DNA from: Candidatus Endobugula sertula
Lineage (GTDB): Bacteria > Pseudomonadota > Gammaproteobacteria > Pseudomonadales > Cellvibrionaceae
Direction of reading: 5' to 3'
NCBI GenBank assembly: GCA_001723645.1
Contig: MDLC01000035.1
Span: forward strand, 1-35,569
DNA length: 35,569 bases
A program made the translations under genes and the position numbers. Shown one piece after another: positions 8,953 to 18,685 of the stretch; position 1 is the stretch's first letter, and each line of letters starts with the position of its first letter. Below the pieces are notes generated by a model, which was not told the origin of the DNA, made no database searches, and worked only from the letters and a program-made list of their open reading frames with translations.

Positions 8953-9586
8953 TAAGACAGCTCTCTTTTTACGATTTAATCTATTGATTCTCTATGGATT
9001 TGACCCTGATTTTTTCGATAAACTGTACCAAGAAAACGGTATTCAGCCCTAACCACCGCCAAGCCAGACAGTAAGCGCCATTCTGTACCGAGAGTAATAT
9101 CACCATCACTATGGATGTTTTTAAAAAACGAGCTGAAATACTTAACCATTGACCCATTAAAGTCAATCACCCAATAGCGATATTAGGAAAGACCACCGGA
9201 ATAATTATAATAATAGCGAAGCCTAGCAATAGCTGATTGAATGATGGTAGTCATCATTTAATATTAAACATAGCATTGATGCCATTGATTTGAAAAAAGT
9301 AAAGTGCTGATGACTGAATTTTAAAATATTGAAAAAAGTGCTAAAAAATATTGTATTACGTGCTCCATTCAATGGCCTTACTACCGCGCTGTTTTCGCCT
9401 AATCACTTTTGTTTGCGCCCACTTGTGTTCAATAGGATTTAAGTCTGGACTGTAGTTTGTATATTCATAGTATCAGTCTATCCTTTAGCAGTAGACATTA
9501 AATGGTATAAAGACAATAATAACTGTGTGATTAAGTTTAATGTTACCGTCACCCATTAAAAATAAACCACTAAAGAGGCTTATCCC
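8953..9586. other. Long intergenic region with decayed DNA
   Basis: This stretch holds the gltS and fadI upstream regions and an IS630 transposase fossil (9356-9471). Two overlapping minus-strand ORFs of 61 and 64 codons sit at 8976-9170. One would encode a hydrophobic peptide (SIVMVILLSVQNGAYCLAW), but neither has a good ribosome binding site or a recognisable family. I consider coding unproven. Confidence 0.4.
9356..9471 (-). pseudogene. IS630-family transposase fossil (C-terminal end)
   Basis: About 37 codons read YYEYTNYSPDLNPIEHKWAQ and continue TKVIRRKQRGSKAIEWST to a stop at 9356. YSPDLNPIE-x-x-W is the C-terminal signature of IS630/Tc1-type DDE transposases, with the E of DLNPIE being the third catalytic acid. 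An in-frame TGA sits just upstream and the rest of the gene, including the two catalytic aspartates, is missing. No terminal repeats were recognised. It is not functional. Confidence 0.8.
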
Positions 9587-10867
9587 ATGCCTGACCGTGT
9601 CGCTGTCGTTACCGGATTACGCACTCCTTTCGCTCGCCAGGGGACCTTTTTCAAGAATACCAATGCCATCGACATGGGCCGAATGGTGGTCAAAGAATTG
9701 CTAGCCCGTACCGGCATTGACGTAAACAGCGTTGATCGCTTAGTCTATGGACAGGTAGTCGCACTCCCCCAAGCCCCTAATATTGCACGAGAAATTGTTT
9801 TGGGAACTAACCTTCCTGTTACCTGCGATGCCTACAGCGTATCAAGAGCCTGCGCCACCAGCTTTCAATCCGTTGCTTCTATTATTAATGAACTAAAAAA
9901 TAAAGAGATTAACATTGGTATTGCTGGCGGTGCTGACTCATCCAGCGTTATTCCCATTTGTTTTAGCCATCATTTTGCTTTAAAACTCGTACAAGCTAAT
10001 AAAGCCCGCACACTCATTGATAAACTGAAGGCATTTAAAGGCATACAACTTAAAGACCTGACACCAACCCCTCCTGCTATTGCAGAGTACACAACCCAGC
10101 TACGTATGGGAGACAGCGCTGAACAAATGGCGAAAGATCACGGCATTACACGACAAGCTCAGGATGAATTAACCATACGTTCTCATCAACTCGCCCACCA
10201 AGCCTGGGAAAACGGCAAACTAAACGATGAAGTCATCCGTGTTTATAACGAACCTTATGAGCAAACCTTTACCCGCGACGAAAATATTCGCCCAGACTCA
10301 ACACTGGAAAAGTTGTCGTCACTACAGCCTGCCTTTGATCGTCAACACGGTAGTATAACCGCAGCCAACAGTACACCACTAACGGATGGTGCCTCAGCAA
10401 TATTATTGATGAAAGAGTCTACCGCCAAAGCGCTGGGTTATACACCCCTGGGGTATATCAAGCACTATGCTTTTACCGCCAATACGGTAGATTGCGATTT
10501 ATTAATGGGACCAACACAATCCTCAGCCAAAGTGTTAAAAAAAGCCAGGATGAATTTGAAAGATTTAACATTGATTGATATGCATGAAGCCTTTGCCGCA
10601 CAAATACTCGCTAATATTCAGGCTTTCTCCTCCAAACAATACGCACAGAAATATCTTAACCGTAAAACCGCATTGGGAGAGATTGATATGGACAAATTCA
10701 ATGTCTTGGGCGGTTCACTCGCTTATGGCCATCCTTTCGCTGCAACAGGAGGGCGCATCATTACACAAACACTACATGAACTGCGACGAAGAGGTGGCGG
10801 AATAGCCTTAACCACCGCTTGTGCCGCTGGCGGCATTGGCGCTGCAATGATTATTGAAGCAGAGTAG
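9587..10867 (+). CDS. fadI: 3-ketoacyl-CoA thiolase FadI
   Basis: Thiolase that cleaves 3-ketoacyl-CoA with CoA to acetyl-CoA and a shortened acyl-CoA, the last step of beta-oxidation. The 426-aa length fits FadI rather than the shorter FadA. The nucleophilic cysteine is C89 in [10 protein letters not shown]. The other active-site elements are MHEAFAAQ (histidine), [17 protein letters not shown] (histidine of GHP) and [11 protein letters not shown] near the C-terminus (proton-transfer cysteine). The start is ATG with AAAGAGG about 8 bases upstream. It is followed 79 bp later by fadJ, the usual fadIJ arrangement, and the two subunits normally form one multienzyme complex. Confidence 0.94.
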   Translation: MPDRVAVVTGLRTPFARQGTFFKNTNAIDMGRMVVKELLARTGIDVNSVDRLVYGQVVALPQAPNIAREIVLGTNLPVTCDAYSVSRACATSFQSVASIINELKNKEINIGIAGGADSSSVIPICFSHHFALKLVQANKARTLIDKLKAFKGIQLKDLTPTPPAIAEYTTQLRMGDSAEQMAKDHGITRQAQDELTIRSHQLAHQAWENGKLNDEVIRVYNEPYEQTFTRDENIRPDSTLEKLSSLQPAFDRQHGSITAANSTPLTDGASAILLMKESTAKALGYTPLGYIKHYAFTANTVDCDLLMGPTQSSAKVLKKARMNLKDLTLIDMHEAFAAQILANIQAFSSKQYAQKYLNRKTALGEIDMDKFNVLGGSLAYGHPFAATGGRIITQTLHELRRRGGGIALTTACAAGGIGAAMIIEAE

Positions 10868-10946
10868 GGGTTACTATTTATCAGTGACTGATAGAGCCTT
10901 CACATTCAATGATAATGACAAAATAAACGGGTTAAAATAAATAATT

Positions 10947-13136
10947 ATGGAAATTTTTTCTACCGTACTCGATGACTCCGGCATACTCACCTTAACCATT
11001 GATATTAAGCACAAATCAATGAATGTGTTTAATCAACAGGTCATGCAAGAGTTTAACGAGATTTATCATGACATAGAAAACAATAACAATATTAAAGCCG
11101 TTATTGTTATCAGTGGTAAAAAAGAGTGTTTTATTGCTGGCGCCGATATCAAGATGCTACAAAAAGTACAAACTGCCGAAGAAGGCACCGCCATTGTCGT
11201 GCCGGCTCATCAATTACTCCAAAAAATTTCCCACAGTACCAAACCCTTTATTGCAGCTATTGATGGTGTATGTCTTGGTGCAGGATACGAATTTTGCCTA
11301 GCCTGCCACTATCGCATTGCCAGCAATAATAAAACCACCAAAATAGGTCTTCCTGAGGTCATGTTGGGTTTATTGCCTGGAGCGACAGGAACCACCAAAC
11401 TCTCGCGACTGATTGAACTACCCGCGGCACTTGATCTAATACTCACGGGTAAACAACTCGATACCCAAAGAGCGTTACAACTTGGGATGATTGATGAAGT
11501 AGTAGCAACCTCTATATTGGGAGCTGCCGCCAAAGCAGCGGCATACAAACTTATAGGTCAAAAAAACCATACTATACAAAGAAAAACCTCTTTAAAGCAA
11601 AAAATATTCTCCATGCCTTTTATACGGGATATTATTTTAGATAAAGCCCGCAAGCAAGTGCTTAAAAAAACTCATGGACTCTATCCTGCACCACTAACGA
11701 TTCTAGATTTACTCAAACAAAACCTCACACTGCCTTTACCACAGGCTTTAGCATTAGAAGCAAAAGCTTTTGGCCAACTGACCGTTACCCCAGAAGCCAA
11801 ACAATTGATTACTATTTATTTTGCCACTACCGAACTCAAGAAAACATCGTTTACCAATCATGATATTGCGCCTGCTGAAATAAATAAGATCGGTATTTTA
11901 GGCGGGGGGCTAATGGGCGCAGGAATTGCAACAGTCTCAATTGACAAAGCTAAAACTAGCGTGAGAATGAAAGACATACATTATGAAGGACTGCTCAGCG
12001 CCCAGCGCTATATTGATCAATACTATCAAAAAAGAATAAGACGACATATTTTATCTCCCGAACAAGCCAAAAAAAATATCAATCGGTTTACCAGCTCATT
12101 AGACTATTCAGGGTTCTCTCAATGCCAGTTAATCATTGAAGCGGTTTTCGAGGATATTACTCTTAAACACAACATGCTAAGCGAGATTGAATCTCTGGGT
12201 AACGACAACCTTATCTTCGCTAGCAACACGTCATTGATCCCGATTAGAGAGATTGCCGCAAAATCCCAACGCCCTGAACAAGTGATTGGTATGCATTATT
12301 TTTCTCCCGTAGAAAAAATGCCACTACTAGAAATCATTAAACACCCCAACACCTCCGAACAAACCATTGCCACTGCCGTTAACTTTGGCAGAAAACAAGG
12401 CAAAATGGTCATTGTCGTTAACGACAGTGCCGGCTTTTACGTAAATCGTATCCTCATCCCCTATCTTAACGCGGCAATGGATGTGGGGCTTGAAGGTATT
12501 CCACTGGATAAAATAGATCGTACACTAGTGGCTTTTGGCTTCCCTGTTGGCCCATTTAAATTATTGGATGAAGTGGGCATTGATGTTGGCAGTAAAATAC
12601 TGCCTATTTTAGAAAAGGCATTTGGAGAAAGAATGAAAGGAGCCACAGTGGATGGAGACAATATTCAACAACGATTTATACACAATAAACGTTTGGGAAA
12701 AAAAGTAAAAAAAGGGTTTTATCGTTATGATAACCCTAAACACTTTCAGCAAATAGACCCTACCGTTTATCCAGAGATGGGCATTCAACATACAACGAAT
12801 ACATCAGAGAAAACATTTTCAGAACAGACAATTATTGAACGCTGTCTGTACCCAATGTTAAATGAAGCGGCTATGTGTTTGGATGAGGGAATTATTAATA
12901 ATGCGAGAGACGGAGATATTGGCGCTATATTTGGTATTGGCTTTCCACCATTTTTAGGCGGACCGTTTCATTATATGGATTCCCTGGGCATTGACAATGT
13001 CGTTGCTACATTAAATAAGCTGACTGAGCGATATGGAGGGAAGTATTCCGTAACCCAACGCTTGGAAGAAACGCAAAAAAATATGACCCGTTTTTATCCA
13101 CACCAAGAGATAGAGACATTCATTGAGCCTAAATAG
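10947..13136 (+). CDS. fadJ: Fatty acid oxidation complex subunit alpha FadJ
   Basis: Bifunctional enoyl-CoA hydratase / 3-hydroxyacyl-CoA dehydrogenase, middle steps of beta-oxidation. 729 aa (E. coli FadJ 714). The N-terminal crotonase domain has an oxyanion-hole-like FIAGADIKML (62-71) and both expected catalytic glutamates, E115 (GAGYEF) and E137 (GLPEVMLG). The dehydrogenase half opens with the NAD-binding loop ILGGGLMGAGIATVS (about 317-331). It carries MHYFSPVEKMPLLEII with the catalytic histidine and ends with the paired C-terminal helical domain (GFPPFLGGPFHYMD). It forms a pair with fadI upstream. The ribosome binding site is weak. All key residues look intact. Confidence 0.95.
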   Translation: MEIFSTVLDDSGILTLTIDIKHKSMNVFNQQVMQEFNEIYHDIENNNNIKAVIVISGKKECFIAGADIKMLQKVQTAEEGTAIVVPAHQLLQKISHSTKPFIAAIDGVCLGAGYEFCLACHYRIASNNKTTKIGLPEVMLGLLPGATGTTKLSRLIELPAALDLILTGKQLDTQRALQLGMIDEVVATSILGAAAKAAAYKLIGQKNHTIQRKTSLKQKIFSMPFIRDIILDKARKQVLKKTHGLYPAPLTILDLLKQNLTLPLPQALALEAKAFGQLTVTPEAKQLITIYFATTELKKTSFTNHDIAPAEINKIGILGGGLMGAGIATVSIDKAKTSVRMKDIHYEGLLSAQRYIDQYYQKRIRRHILSPEQAKKNINRFTSSLDYSGFSQCQLIIEAVFEDITLKHNMLSEIESLGNDNLIFASNTSLIPIREIAAKSQRPEQVIGMHYFSPVEKMPLLEIIKHPNTSEQTIATAVNFGRKQGKMVIVVNDSAGFYVNRILIPYLNAAMDVGLEGIPLDKIDRTLVAFGFPVGPFKLLDEVGIDVGSKILPILEKAFGERMKGATVDGDNIQQRFIHNKRLGKKVKKGFYRYDNPKHFQQIDPTVYPEMGIQHTTNTSEKTFSEQTIIERCLYPMLNEAAMCLDEGIINNARDGDIGAIFGIGFPPFLGGPFHYMDSLGIDNVVATLNKLTERYGGKYSVTQRLEETQKNMTRFYPHQEIETFIEPK

Positions 13137-13163
13137 AGAAAAAACTCGCCCCAAACAACAGCC

Positions 13164-13234
13164 CCTAATGAGACGTAGAACTGGGCAATATCCTACCCCT
13201 ATGGAACCCATTTGACGAACGCCTCCTCATTAGG
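13164..13234 (+). terminator. Possible terminator-like inverted repeat after fadJ
   Basis: CCTAATGAG (13164-13172) and CTCATTAGG (13226-13234) are perfect 9-bp arms 53 nt apart, and the right arm is followed by TTTTG. The loop is long for a rho-independent terminator, so this may be a coincidence or a larger structured element. Confidence 0.25.
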
Positions 13235-13271
13235 TTTTGCTCAATAGGTAAAAACAGTTGCAGAATGAAAT

Positions 13272-13314
13272 CACTTCCTTTATGATAATGATTCTCATTA
13301 TCATAAAGGAAGTG
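13272..13314 (+). promoter_or_regulatory. Fur box inside a 43-bp perfect palindrome that covers the ribosome binding site
   Basis: Two perfectly complementary 20-bp arms (13272-13291 and 13295-13314) flank a 3-nt centre. The middle, GATAATGATTCTCATTATC at 13284-13302, matches the classical 19-bp Fur consensus GATAATGATAATCATTATC at 17 positions. The right arm contains AAAGGAAG, the only plausible ribosome binding site for the ATG at 13317. The same sequence is thus a candidate Fur operator in DNA and, if transcribed, a long stem hiding the ribosome binding site. Fur control is an inference from the consensus match. Confidence 0.8.
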
Positions 13315-13316
13315 CC

Positions 13317-13826
13317 ATGCTTAGCCTTGTTAGTTCACAAAATACCCCCATTGATGATAATCATCTGGTCGATGATTATCATCAATGGGAAATCAGCAAT
13401 CAACACGGTTGCTACTTCCATCAGCATAAAAATTTTAAACATGCTGTGACCCACTTTAAAATCAGTATATCCATCAGCAAACGGATTAAAGAAAACCTAC
13501 CTCATTTATCACACCAAAAAAGTGGGTTAGAAATGCTATATATTTCCAGCCATAATCTGGCCGCCTGCTATAACTCGGAAGGACAATGTACGAAGGCGAC
13601 ACAAACTCTGGAAGAACTTCACACATGCTTGATGAACATTAGTTGTCATCCCAATAAAATCCGTGCACTCAGACTAGAAGCATTAGCTAATCTGGATAAA
13701 TCATTATTTTCGCTATGTTCCCAGCTGGCCTATATGAACCGCTTAAATGAGATCCATGAAATTATCATGCAGACGGAATGTCTTGCTGACCATGTATCCA
13801 ATGAATTACTTGAACACTATAAATAG
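13317..13826 (+). CDS. Hypothetical protein with TPR-like helices, probably Fur-regulated
   Basis: A 169-aa soluble protein I cannot name. There is no signal peptide or membrane segment. The segments NQHGCYFHQHKNFKHAVTHF (about residues 28-47) and LEMLYISSHNLAACYNSEGQ followed by CTKATQTLEEL (about 72-102) have the spacing of tetratricopeptide-like helices, with the typical LA-x-x-Y near a turn. It contains many His and Cys residues. The start is ATG at 13317, with AGGA inside the palindromic Fur box just upstream. The gene is single, separated from fadJ by 180 bp, and faces the RND operon convergently. A role in iron-limited growth is inferred from the operator alone. Confidence 0.7.
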   Translation: MLSLVSSQNTPIDDNHLVDDYHQWEISNQHGCYFHQHKNFKHAVTHFKISISISKRIKENLPHLSHQKSGLEMLYISSHNLAACYNSEGQCTKATQTLEELHTCLMNISCHPNKIRALRLEALANLDKSLFSLCSQLAYMNRLNEIHEIIMQTECLADHVSNELLEHYK

Positions 13827-13874
13827 CAGAAACCAGTAGAGATAGAGGCTTAAAAATTGTTCTTGTTAACTACC

Positions 13875-13891
13875 CAGGCCGATATGGCCTG
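13875..13891. terminator. Short hairpin in the convergent gap
   Basis: CAGGCC-GATAT-GGCCTG is a perfect 6-bp GC-rich stem with a 5-nt loop, lying between the Fur-box ORF and the 3' end of the RND gene. No clean U-tract follows on either strand, so a termination role is only plausible. Confidence 0.35.
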
Positions 13892-13985
13892 AGCTCTCTA
13901 TTATTCATGGCGTCTAAAAACATGAAAGTTTGTTAACACATGATCTCCTATCGGTATCGCTAAGCTTCTCCCCTCTCATGTAGCG

Positions 13986-16900
13986 CTAATAGGCTTTTTG
14001 TTTTTTCAAATGTTTAATTCGTTCAAAACCTAAATACAACCCAGGAATAACAAATAATGTCAATAGGGTCGAAATCGCTAAACCCCATACTATAACCGTT
14101 GCAATGGGGCTCCATAAAGCAGACCTCCCTCCAACGCCTATTGCCAGTGAGGACAAGCCAGCTATCGTTGTTAACGACGTGATAAGTATGGGCACAACAC
14201 GTCTACGACTCGCATAAACAATAGCATGTAGGGGTGACATACCTCGGTTGCGCCTTTCATTAGCTGCAGATACCAATACAATAGCCGCATTAACCGATAT
14301 ACCTGCCAGTGCAACTGCACCATACATAGTATACAAACTGAAGGGTTGACGGCTAACCGCTAAACCAAAAATAACACCAATAAAAGCTAGAAAGACCGTC
14401 AATAAAATGATTAATGGCTGAAAATAACTACGAAACTGGGTGGCAATAATAAGGTACATTAATAACATGCCAAATAAAAACAGTATCAAAATATTCTCAA
14501 GACTTTCATTAATATCATCCAATAAACCACTGCGCTCAATTCTCAGGTTGGGATATTTAGATGCTTTGCTCTGCCATAAGGCCATTACCTCATCATTGGC
14601 AGTGCGAGTATTGGTCAATTGGGTATCAATATCAGCATATATCGTGATAGTGCGTAAAAAGTTATGGTGTACTATTTGAGTAGGGCTCTTTTGATAGTAT
14701 GCATTAACCAACTGACTCAACGGAATTTCATCACCTGAAGAAGAAATTATATAGTATGAAATAACATCATTGATATTAATAGTATCTCTCGACTCTGCTC
14801 TGACAAGTAACGATATTTCTTCTCCCTGACCCTGAAACTTTGTAATGACATGACCATCGACCATTATACTCAATGTGCGTCGAACCATATGACTACTTAA
14901 TCCCGCTTGCAGAATAGCATTTTGATTTAGCTCTAGCCGCAACTCGCTTTGACCAAGAGAATCATTTGACTTAATATCTCTTATTCCTTTTATAGTTGAC
15001 ATATCCTGCATCATATCGCTCACAGCACGACGAATGTCATCAAAATTCTCTCCTTGTATCTTTAACTCAATCGGTGATCCTTTTGGTGGCCCACCGGATA
15101 AACGGAAAAAACTGATATTGACAGGGCCTAGTATATTGTGAACACTTTTTTTCAGACTTGTAATAACATCGTCAACACTTGCCATGTTCCCCTCTTTAGG
15201 TCGTAAACTGACGGCTACCTGACCAAAAATATTCCCTGACAGTGGGGAGGTATCCGTAAATTGTTGACCCGCTGTACTAACAGCAGAGCGCAGTTCCTGA
15301 GGTTTAACAATTTCGCGCACTTTGGATTCAATCGCTTCGGCAATGGATAGTGTTTTTTCCAACGTCGTGCCTATTGGCATTTCTATATTGATATAGAATA
15401 ATCGCAGAGTATCACTAGCAAAGAAATTAACTTTTACAAAACCACTAACAATAATAATCACGGCAAGCATCAATGCAACCAGACCACCTGCTGCTATCCT
15501 TAATGGATGACGTAATGCTTTAATTAATAAGTGACTATAGTAACGTCTAAGCTGCCGCAAAAAGTATTGACGACGATGTTGAAGCCAACCGATATGATTC
15601 AATCGAATGTTGAAACCAATAATATGGGCAGGGAGTATCCAATAAGCTTCTATTAGACTAAGCAGAAGTGCTAAGGTGACAACAAATGGCACAACCTCTA
15701 GAAATTGCCCAAGAATTCCTGGTAATAACATCAATGGTAAAAAAGCAGCAATGGTAGTCAGTACTGATGAAGTCACAGGTGCGACAACCTCTTTCAGCCC
15801 TTCTATGGAAGCCGTCACTGCATCTGCGCCACGTTCTAATCGATAATAAATAGATTCAACAACAACAACAGCATCATCAACCAGCATACCAAGACTGATA
15901 ACCACACCAAGTAATACCATCACATTCAGGGTTTCCCCCTGTATATTTAAAACCCAGAATACACCCGCTAATACAAAAGGAATGGCTATACTGGTGAGTA
16001 ATGACATTTTAAAACCCAAAAAAATAAAGGTAACCAATAACACCATACATAAACCCAGCAGCGCATTATTTTGCATAACCTGTAAGGCGTTGCGTGTTAT
16101 TTCTGTTTGATCATCGACTAACACGAGCTTTGCACCGATTTGTACAGCATGCCGATTGTTCTCAGTGATATAAGCCTTTATGCGCTCAAGCATTTTCAGC
16201 GTATTGGTATTAGGTGATTTAGCAATTGACAACATAATGGCTGGCTTACCTTTATAGGTAACGAGCTCTGTAGGTTGTTCACGACCTCTTTGCACTGTGG
16301 CAATGGTATTGAGAGCTACGTCACCTCCCGAAGTTTTTATTCGTGTTTCTCCCAACTTTTTTGGATCATTGTATATACCCGTTAATCTGACCAACCAGCT
16401 CTGATTACCAACGTTAATATCACCAACAGATATATCTTGAAAAGTATTCGCGATATTATCTGCTACGTCACTAGCATTAAGGCCAAGGGCCATCAATTTT
16501 TCAGGCATAAGGATGACTTGTAGTTCCGGTTCTGTATAACCAGACAAAGTGACTCGATCAATTTCCTTAAAACGAGTGAGCTCTTTATCCACTCGCTTTG
16601 CATAACATCGCAGGCCCTCATCATATGATGGGCCTGTCACTAAAATCATCGCTGTTGGAAAGCCATTAGATGTGGTAATTTCAAAAATGAAGGGTTTTCC
16701 TGCTGCAGAGGGCAATTGTGATTCTTTGTTCTGAATTTCACGGCGTAACTCACTCATTCGTTTATCGAATTCACGAGGGGGTAAATCGTTAAAACGAACG
16801 AGAATACTGGATAAACCATCTCGACTTTTAGAGTTAACAAAGCGAATACCAGTAATACTTTGAATGGCATTTTCTATCGGGTTGGTAATACGCTTTTCTA

Positions 16901-17069
16901 CATCCTCTGCAGAGGCACCCGGCATCGTAGTGACCACTTGAATCCAATTAAAATTGATTTCAGGGTCTTGTTGACGAGGCATAGATATATAAGATAGAAA
17001 ACCAATAATAATGACTAATAGAAAAGCCAAATTGGCAAACACATCATTTTTAAGAATTTCAGCAAACAT
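13986..17069 (-). CDS. RND efflux transporter, inner-membrane subunit (HAE1-like)
   Basis: A 1027-aa proton-driven pump subunit of the AcrB/HAE1 superfamily, which exports drugs or other hydrophobic compounds from the periplasm. Helix 1 is at about residues 12-30, followed by the first large periplasmic loop. The TM4 motif GMLVDDAVVVVE (394-405) carries the paired aspartates D398/D399 of the proton relay. The second half repeats the plan. In the TM10 region (GISVNAAIVLV) the lysine of AcrB is replaced by a small/hydrophobic residue, as in the GI-V-N-type HAE1 pumps. The adaptor gene lies 9 bp upstream on the same transcript. There is no outer-membrane channel gene nearby, so a TolC-type protein encoded elsewhere is presumably used. 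Substrate unknown. Confidence 0.92.
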   Translation of the reverse strand: MFAEILKNDVFANLAFLLVIIIGFLSYISMPRQQDPEINFNWIQVVTTMPGASAEDVEKRITNPIENAIQSITGIRFVNSKSRDGLSSILVRFNDLPPREFDKRMSELRREIQNKESQLPSAAGKPFIFEITTSNGFPTAMILVTGPSYDEGLRCYAKRVDKELTRFKEIDRVTLSGYTEPELQVILMPEKLMALGLNASDVADNIANTFQDISVGDINVGNQSWLVRLTGIYNDPKKLGETRIKTSGGDVALNTIATVQRGREQPTELVTYKGKPAIMLSIAKSPNTNTLKMLERIKAYITENNRHAVQIGAKLVLVDDQTEITRNALQVMQNNALLGLCMVLLVTFIFLGFKMSLLTSIAIPFVLAGVFWVLNIQGETLNVMVLLGVVISLGMLVDDAVVVVESIYYRLERGADAVTASIEGLKEVVAPVTSSVLTTIAAFLPLMLLPGILGQFLEVVPFVVTLALLLSLIEAYWILPAHIIGFNIRLNHIGWLQHRRQYFLRQLRRYYSHLLIKALRHPLRIAAGGLVALMLAVIIIVSGFVKVNFFASDTLRLFYINIEMPIGTTLEKTLSIAEAIESKVREIVKPQELRSAVSTAGQQFTDTSPLSGNIFGQVAVSLRPKEGNMASVDDVITSLKKSVHNILGPVNISFFRLSGGPPKGSPIELKIQGENFDDIRRAVSDMMQDMSTIKGIRDIKSNDSLGQSELRLELNQNAILQAGLSSHMVRRTLSIMVDGHVITKFQGQGEEISLLVRAESRDTININDVISYYIISSSGDEIPLSQLVNAYYQKSPTQIVHHNFLRTITIYADIDTQLTNTRTANDEVMALWQSKASKYPNLRIERSGLLDDINESLENILILFLFGMLLMYLIIATQFRSYFQPLIILLTVFLAFIGVIFGLAVSRQPFSLYTMYGAVALAGISVNAAIVLVSAANERRNRGMSPLHAIVYASRRRVVPILITSLTTIAGLSSLAIGVGGRSALWSPIATVIVWGLAISTLLTLFVIPGLYLGFERIKHLKKQKAY

Positions 17070-17078
17070 ACTAGATTT

Positions 17079-18167
17079 TTATGGGTCTCTATTAATGAGT
17101 AGCTGTGGTGTTGACACTTGAATTTCTTCTCCTACATTAACGCCAAAACGACCATCAATAAGAATCGGACTATGCTCTGTAAAATGACTGTCCATAGTCA
17201 CCAGCACTGGCTGCCCTTCCTTAGCCCCTTCGATGACTTTAAATAACGCAACCGTTTTTTGCTCATGTACACCAGCGTAGAGTACACCGAGTTTTCCATC
17301 CCGTCGGGAAAGATATTCTGACGGGAGAGCTGGTAAAGGATGTGTCCACACTAATTGACCGGAGCTACCTGGTAAAGGCTTTTCATTTTTAAAACGCAGA
17401 CGAACTTCCTGAGTGCGGCGAATACTATCAACGGCTAATGTAACAACTCTAAAAATCAGAGGGTATTTTTTTTTGTCTTGAAGAAAATACACTGGGCGAC
17501 TGTAAGCAATCATATTCGCTTCATGACTGGTTAAGTGCGCTGATACCTCCATATTTTTAGTATCAATGAGCCTCACCATATTAGTGGATGGGGTTGCGAA
17601 CTGCCCTATTGTTGCAAACCTTTCCGTGATAATAGCCGTAAAAGGAGCATGGATAAGACATTTTTCAACATTTCTTTTCCTTAATTGATAAACTGAGTTA
17701 TCTCTACGCTGATTTGCCTGATTGCGTTCATGCTCACTGTTCAGACGGTCTAGGCTTTGTTTGGAAGTTGTTTTTTTTTGATAAAGCTTTCGCGTACGTT
17801 GATAATCCAATTGACTTAATTTTGTCATTGCCATACTGGCGGCTAATTGTGCTTCGGCTTGCTGGAGGCGATGTTTTTCATCTCGACAATCCAACTTAAT
17901 GAGAGGAGCATTTTTTTCAACAACATCACCAACCTGCACGTATATTTCCTCTACGGATGCATTTAATTCTGCACTTAAAACAGCATCATTTAAGCTGATC
18001 GCTCTGGCAGGACGATGAAATGTATAATCAATCAGTAAATCAGCAAGTGCTTTAGTCGATACTGTGATTATTTTTTCCTCTATCACTTCTTGCTCTTGAC
18101 TACAACTGCTGATCAATATCAATAAAATAATAAGAATTGGTTGTGTTTTTTGCTTTAGATTCAGCAT
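17079..18167 (-). CDS. RND periplasmic adaptor (membrane fusion protein), lipoprotein
   Basis: A 362-aa HlyD/AcrA-family adaptor that bridges the RND pump to an outer-membrane channel. The N-terminus (LILIILLILISSC) is a lipoprotein signal with Cys22 as the expected lipidated residue. A lipoyl-like half motif (SAELNASVEEIYVQVGDVVE, about residues 65-84) is followed by a helical hairpin (EAQLAASMAMTKLSQLDYQR and on to about 155) and the second lipoyl half (CLIHAPFTAIITERFATIGQ). Beta-barrel and membrane-proximal domains follow. It precedes the RND gene by 9 bp and must be co-transcribed. The 518-bp region upstream contains no gene and should carry the operon promoter. Confidence 0.9.
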   Translation of the reverse strand: MLNLKQKTQPILIILLILISSCSQEQEVIEEKIITVSTKALADLLIDYTFHRPARAISLNDAVLSAELNASVEEIYVQVGDVVEKNAPLIKLDCRDEKHRLQQAEAQLAASMAMTKLSQLDYQRTRKLYQKKTTSKQSLDRLNSEHERNQANQRRDNSVYQLRKRNVEKCLIHAPFTAIITERFATIGQFATPSTNMVRLIDTKNMEVSAHLTSHEANMIAYSRPVYFLQDKKKYPLIFRVVTLAVDSIRRTQEVRLRFKNEKPLPGSSGQLVWTHPLPALPSEYLSRRDGKLGVLYAGVHEQKTVALFKVIEGAKEGQPVLVTMDSHFTEHSPILIDGRFGVNVGEEIQVSTPQLLINRDP

Positions 18168-18685
18168 TTAGATATTTTTCCTGAGGAGATAAAACACACC
18201 GCAACAGCTCTAACATGATAAAGCTGGATTGTATAGTACAACCTTTAGATAATAACATATAGTGGTTGCGTATAATAAAGTGATATAAGTATCAGACATC
18301 ATTTGCATCCAACCTAGCCAGAATATCATGTAACTACGTTTGTTAGGTCACTGGTTTCCTTTAACTAGCTTCAGTCTTTTGGCACTATCAATATCGAATG
18401 TTGGGCCATACAATGTGATGGAGCACCGTTGGTATCAAGCATATGGGGATATATTCACTGTGTGTTTCATAAGGCAGTGTCTCTTTTATGGTTGTCTTTT
18501 CAGTCATTCGCTCTACGGTAAGATGATGCTCCCGAAACACAATGAATGTTGGTAGGATGGGGCTAAGGACTTGAGCAAGAAACAGAGATAATGCTTCTGC
18601 TGATGCTTGAAGATTTAATCAATATCTGGTACCAACAGCTCAACGTTCTTCAATAGTCAATCTATGCAGTCTATTTTATCTGTGG
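18168..18685. other. Gene-poor region upstream of the RND operon
   Basis: No convincing gene. A plus-strand 71-codon frame (18340-18555) has no recognisable family. On the minus strand, short open stretches broken by stops (for example SITLYGPTFDIDSAKRLKLV, near 18350-18415) look like a decayed coding sequence I cannot assign. The RND operon promoter should lie here. Confidence 0.35.

Noticed and set aside
8976-9170. Two overlapping 61-64 codon minus-strand ORFs upstream of gltS
   Set aside because: They overlap in different frames, lack ribosome binding sites and match nothing. At most one could be real.
18340-18555. 71-codon plus-strand ORF upstream of the RND operon
   Set aside because: No family and no neighbours on that strand. 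The opposite strand shows equally weak coding-like pieces.
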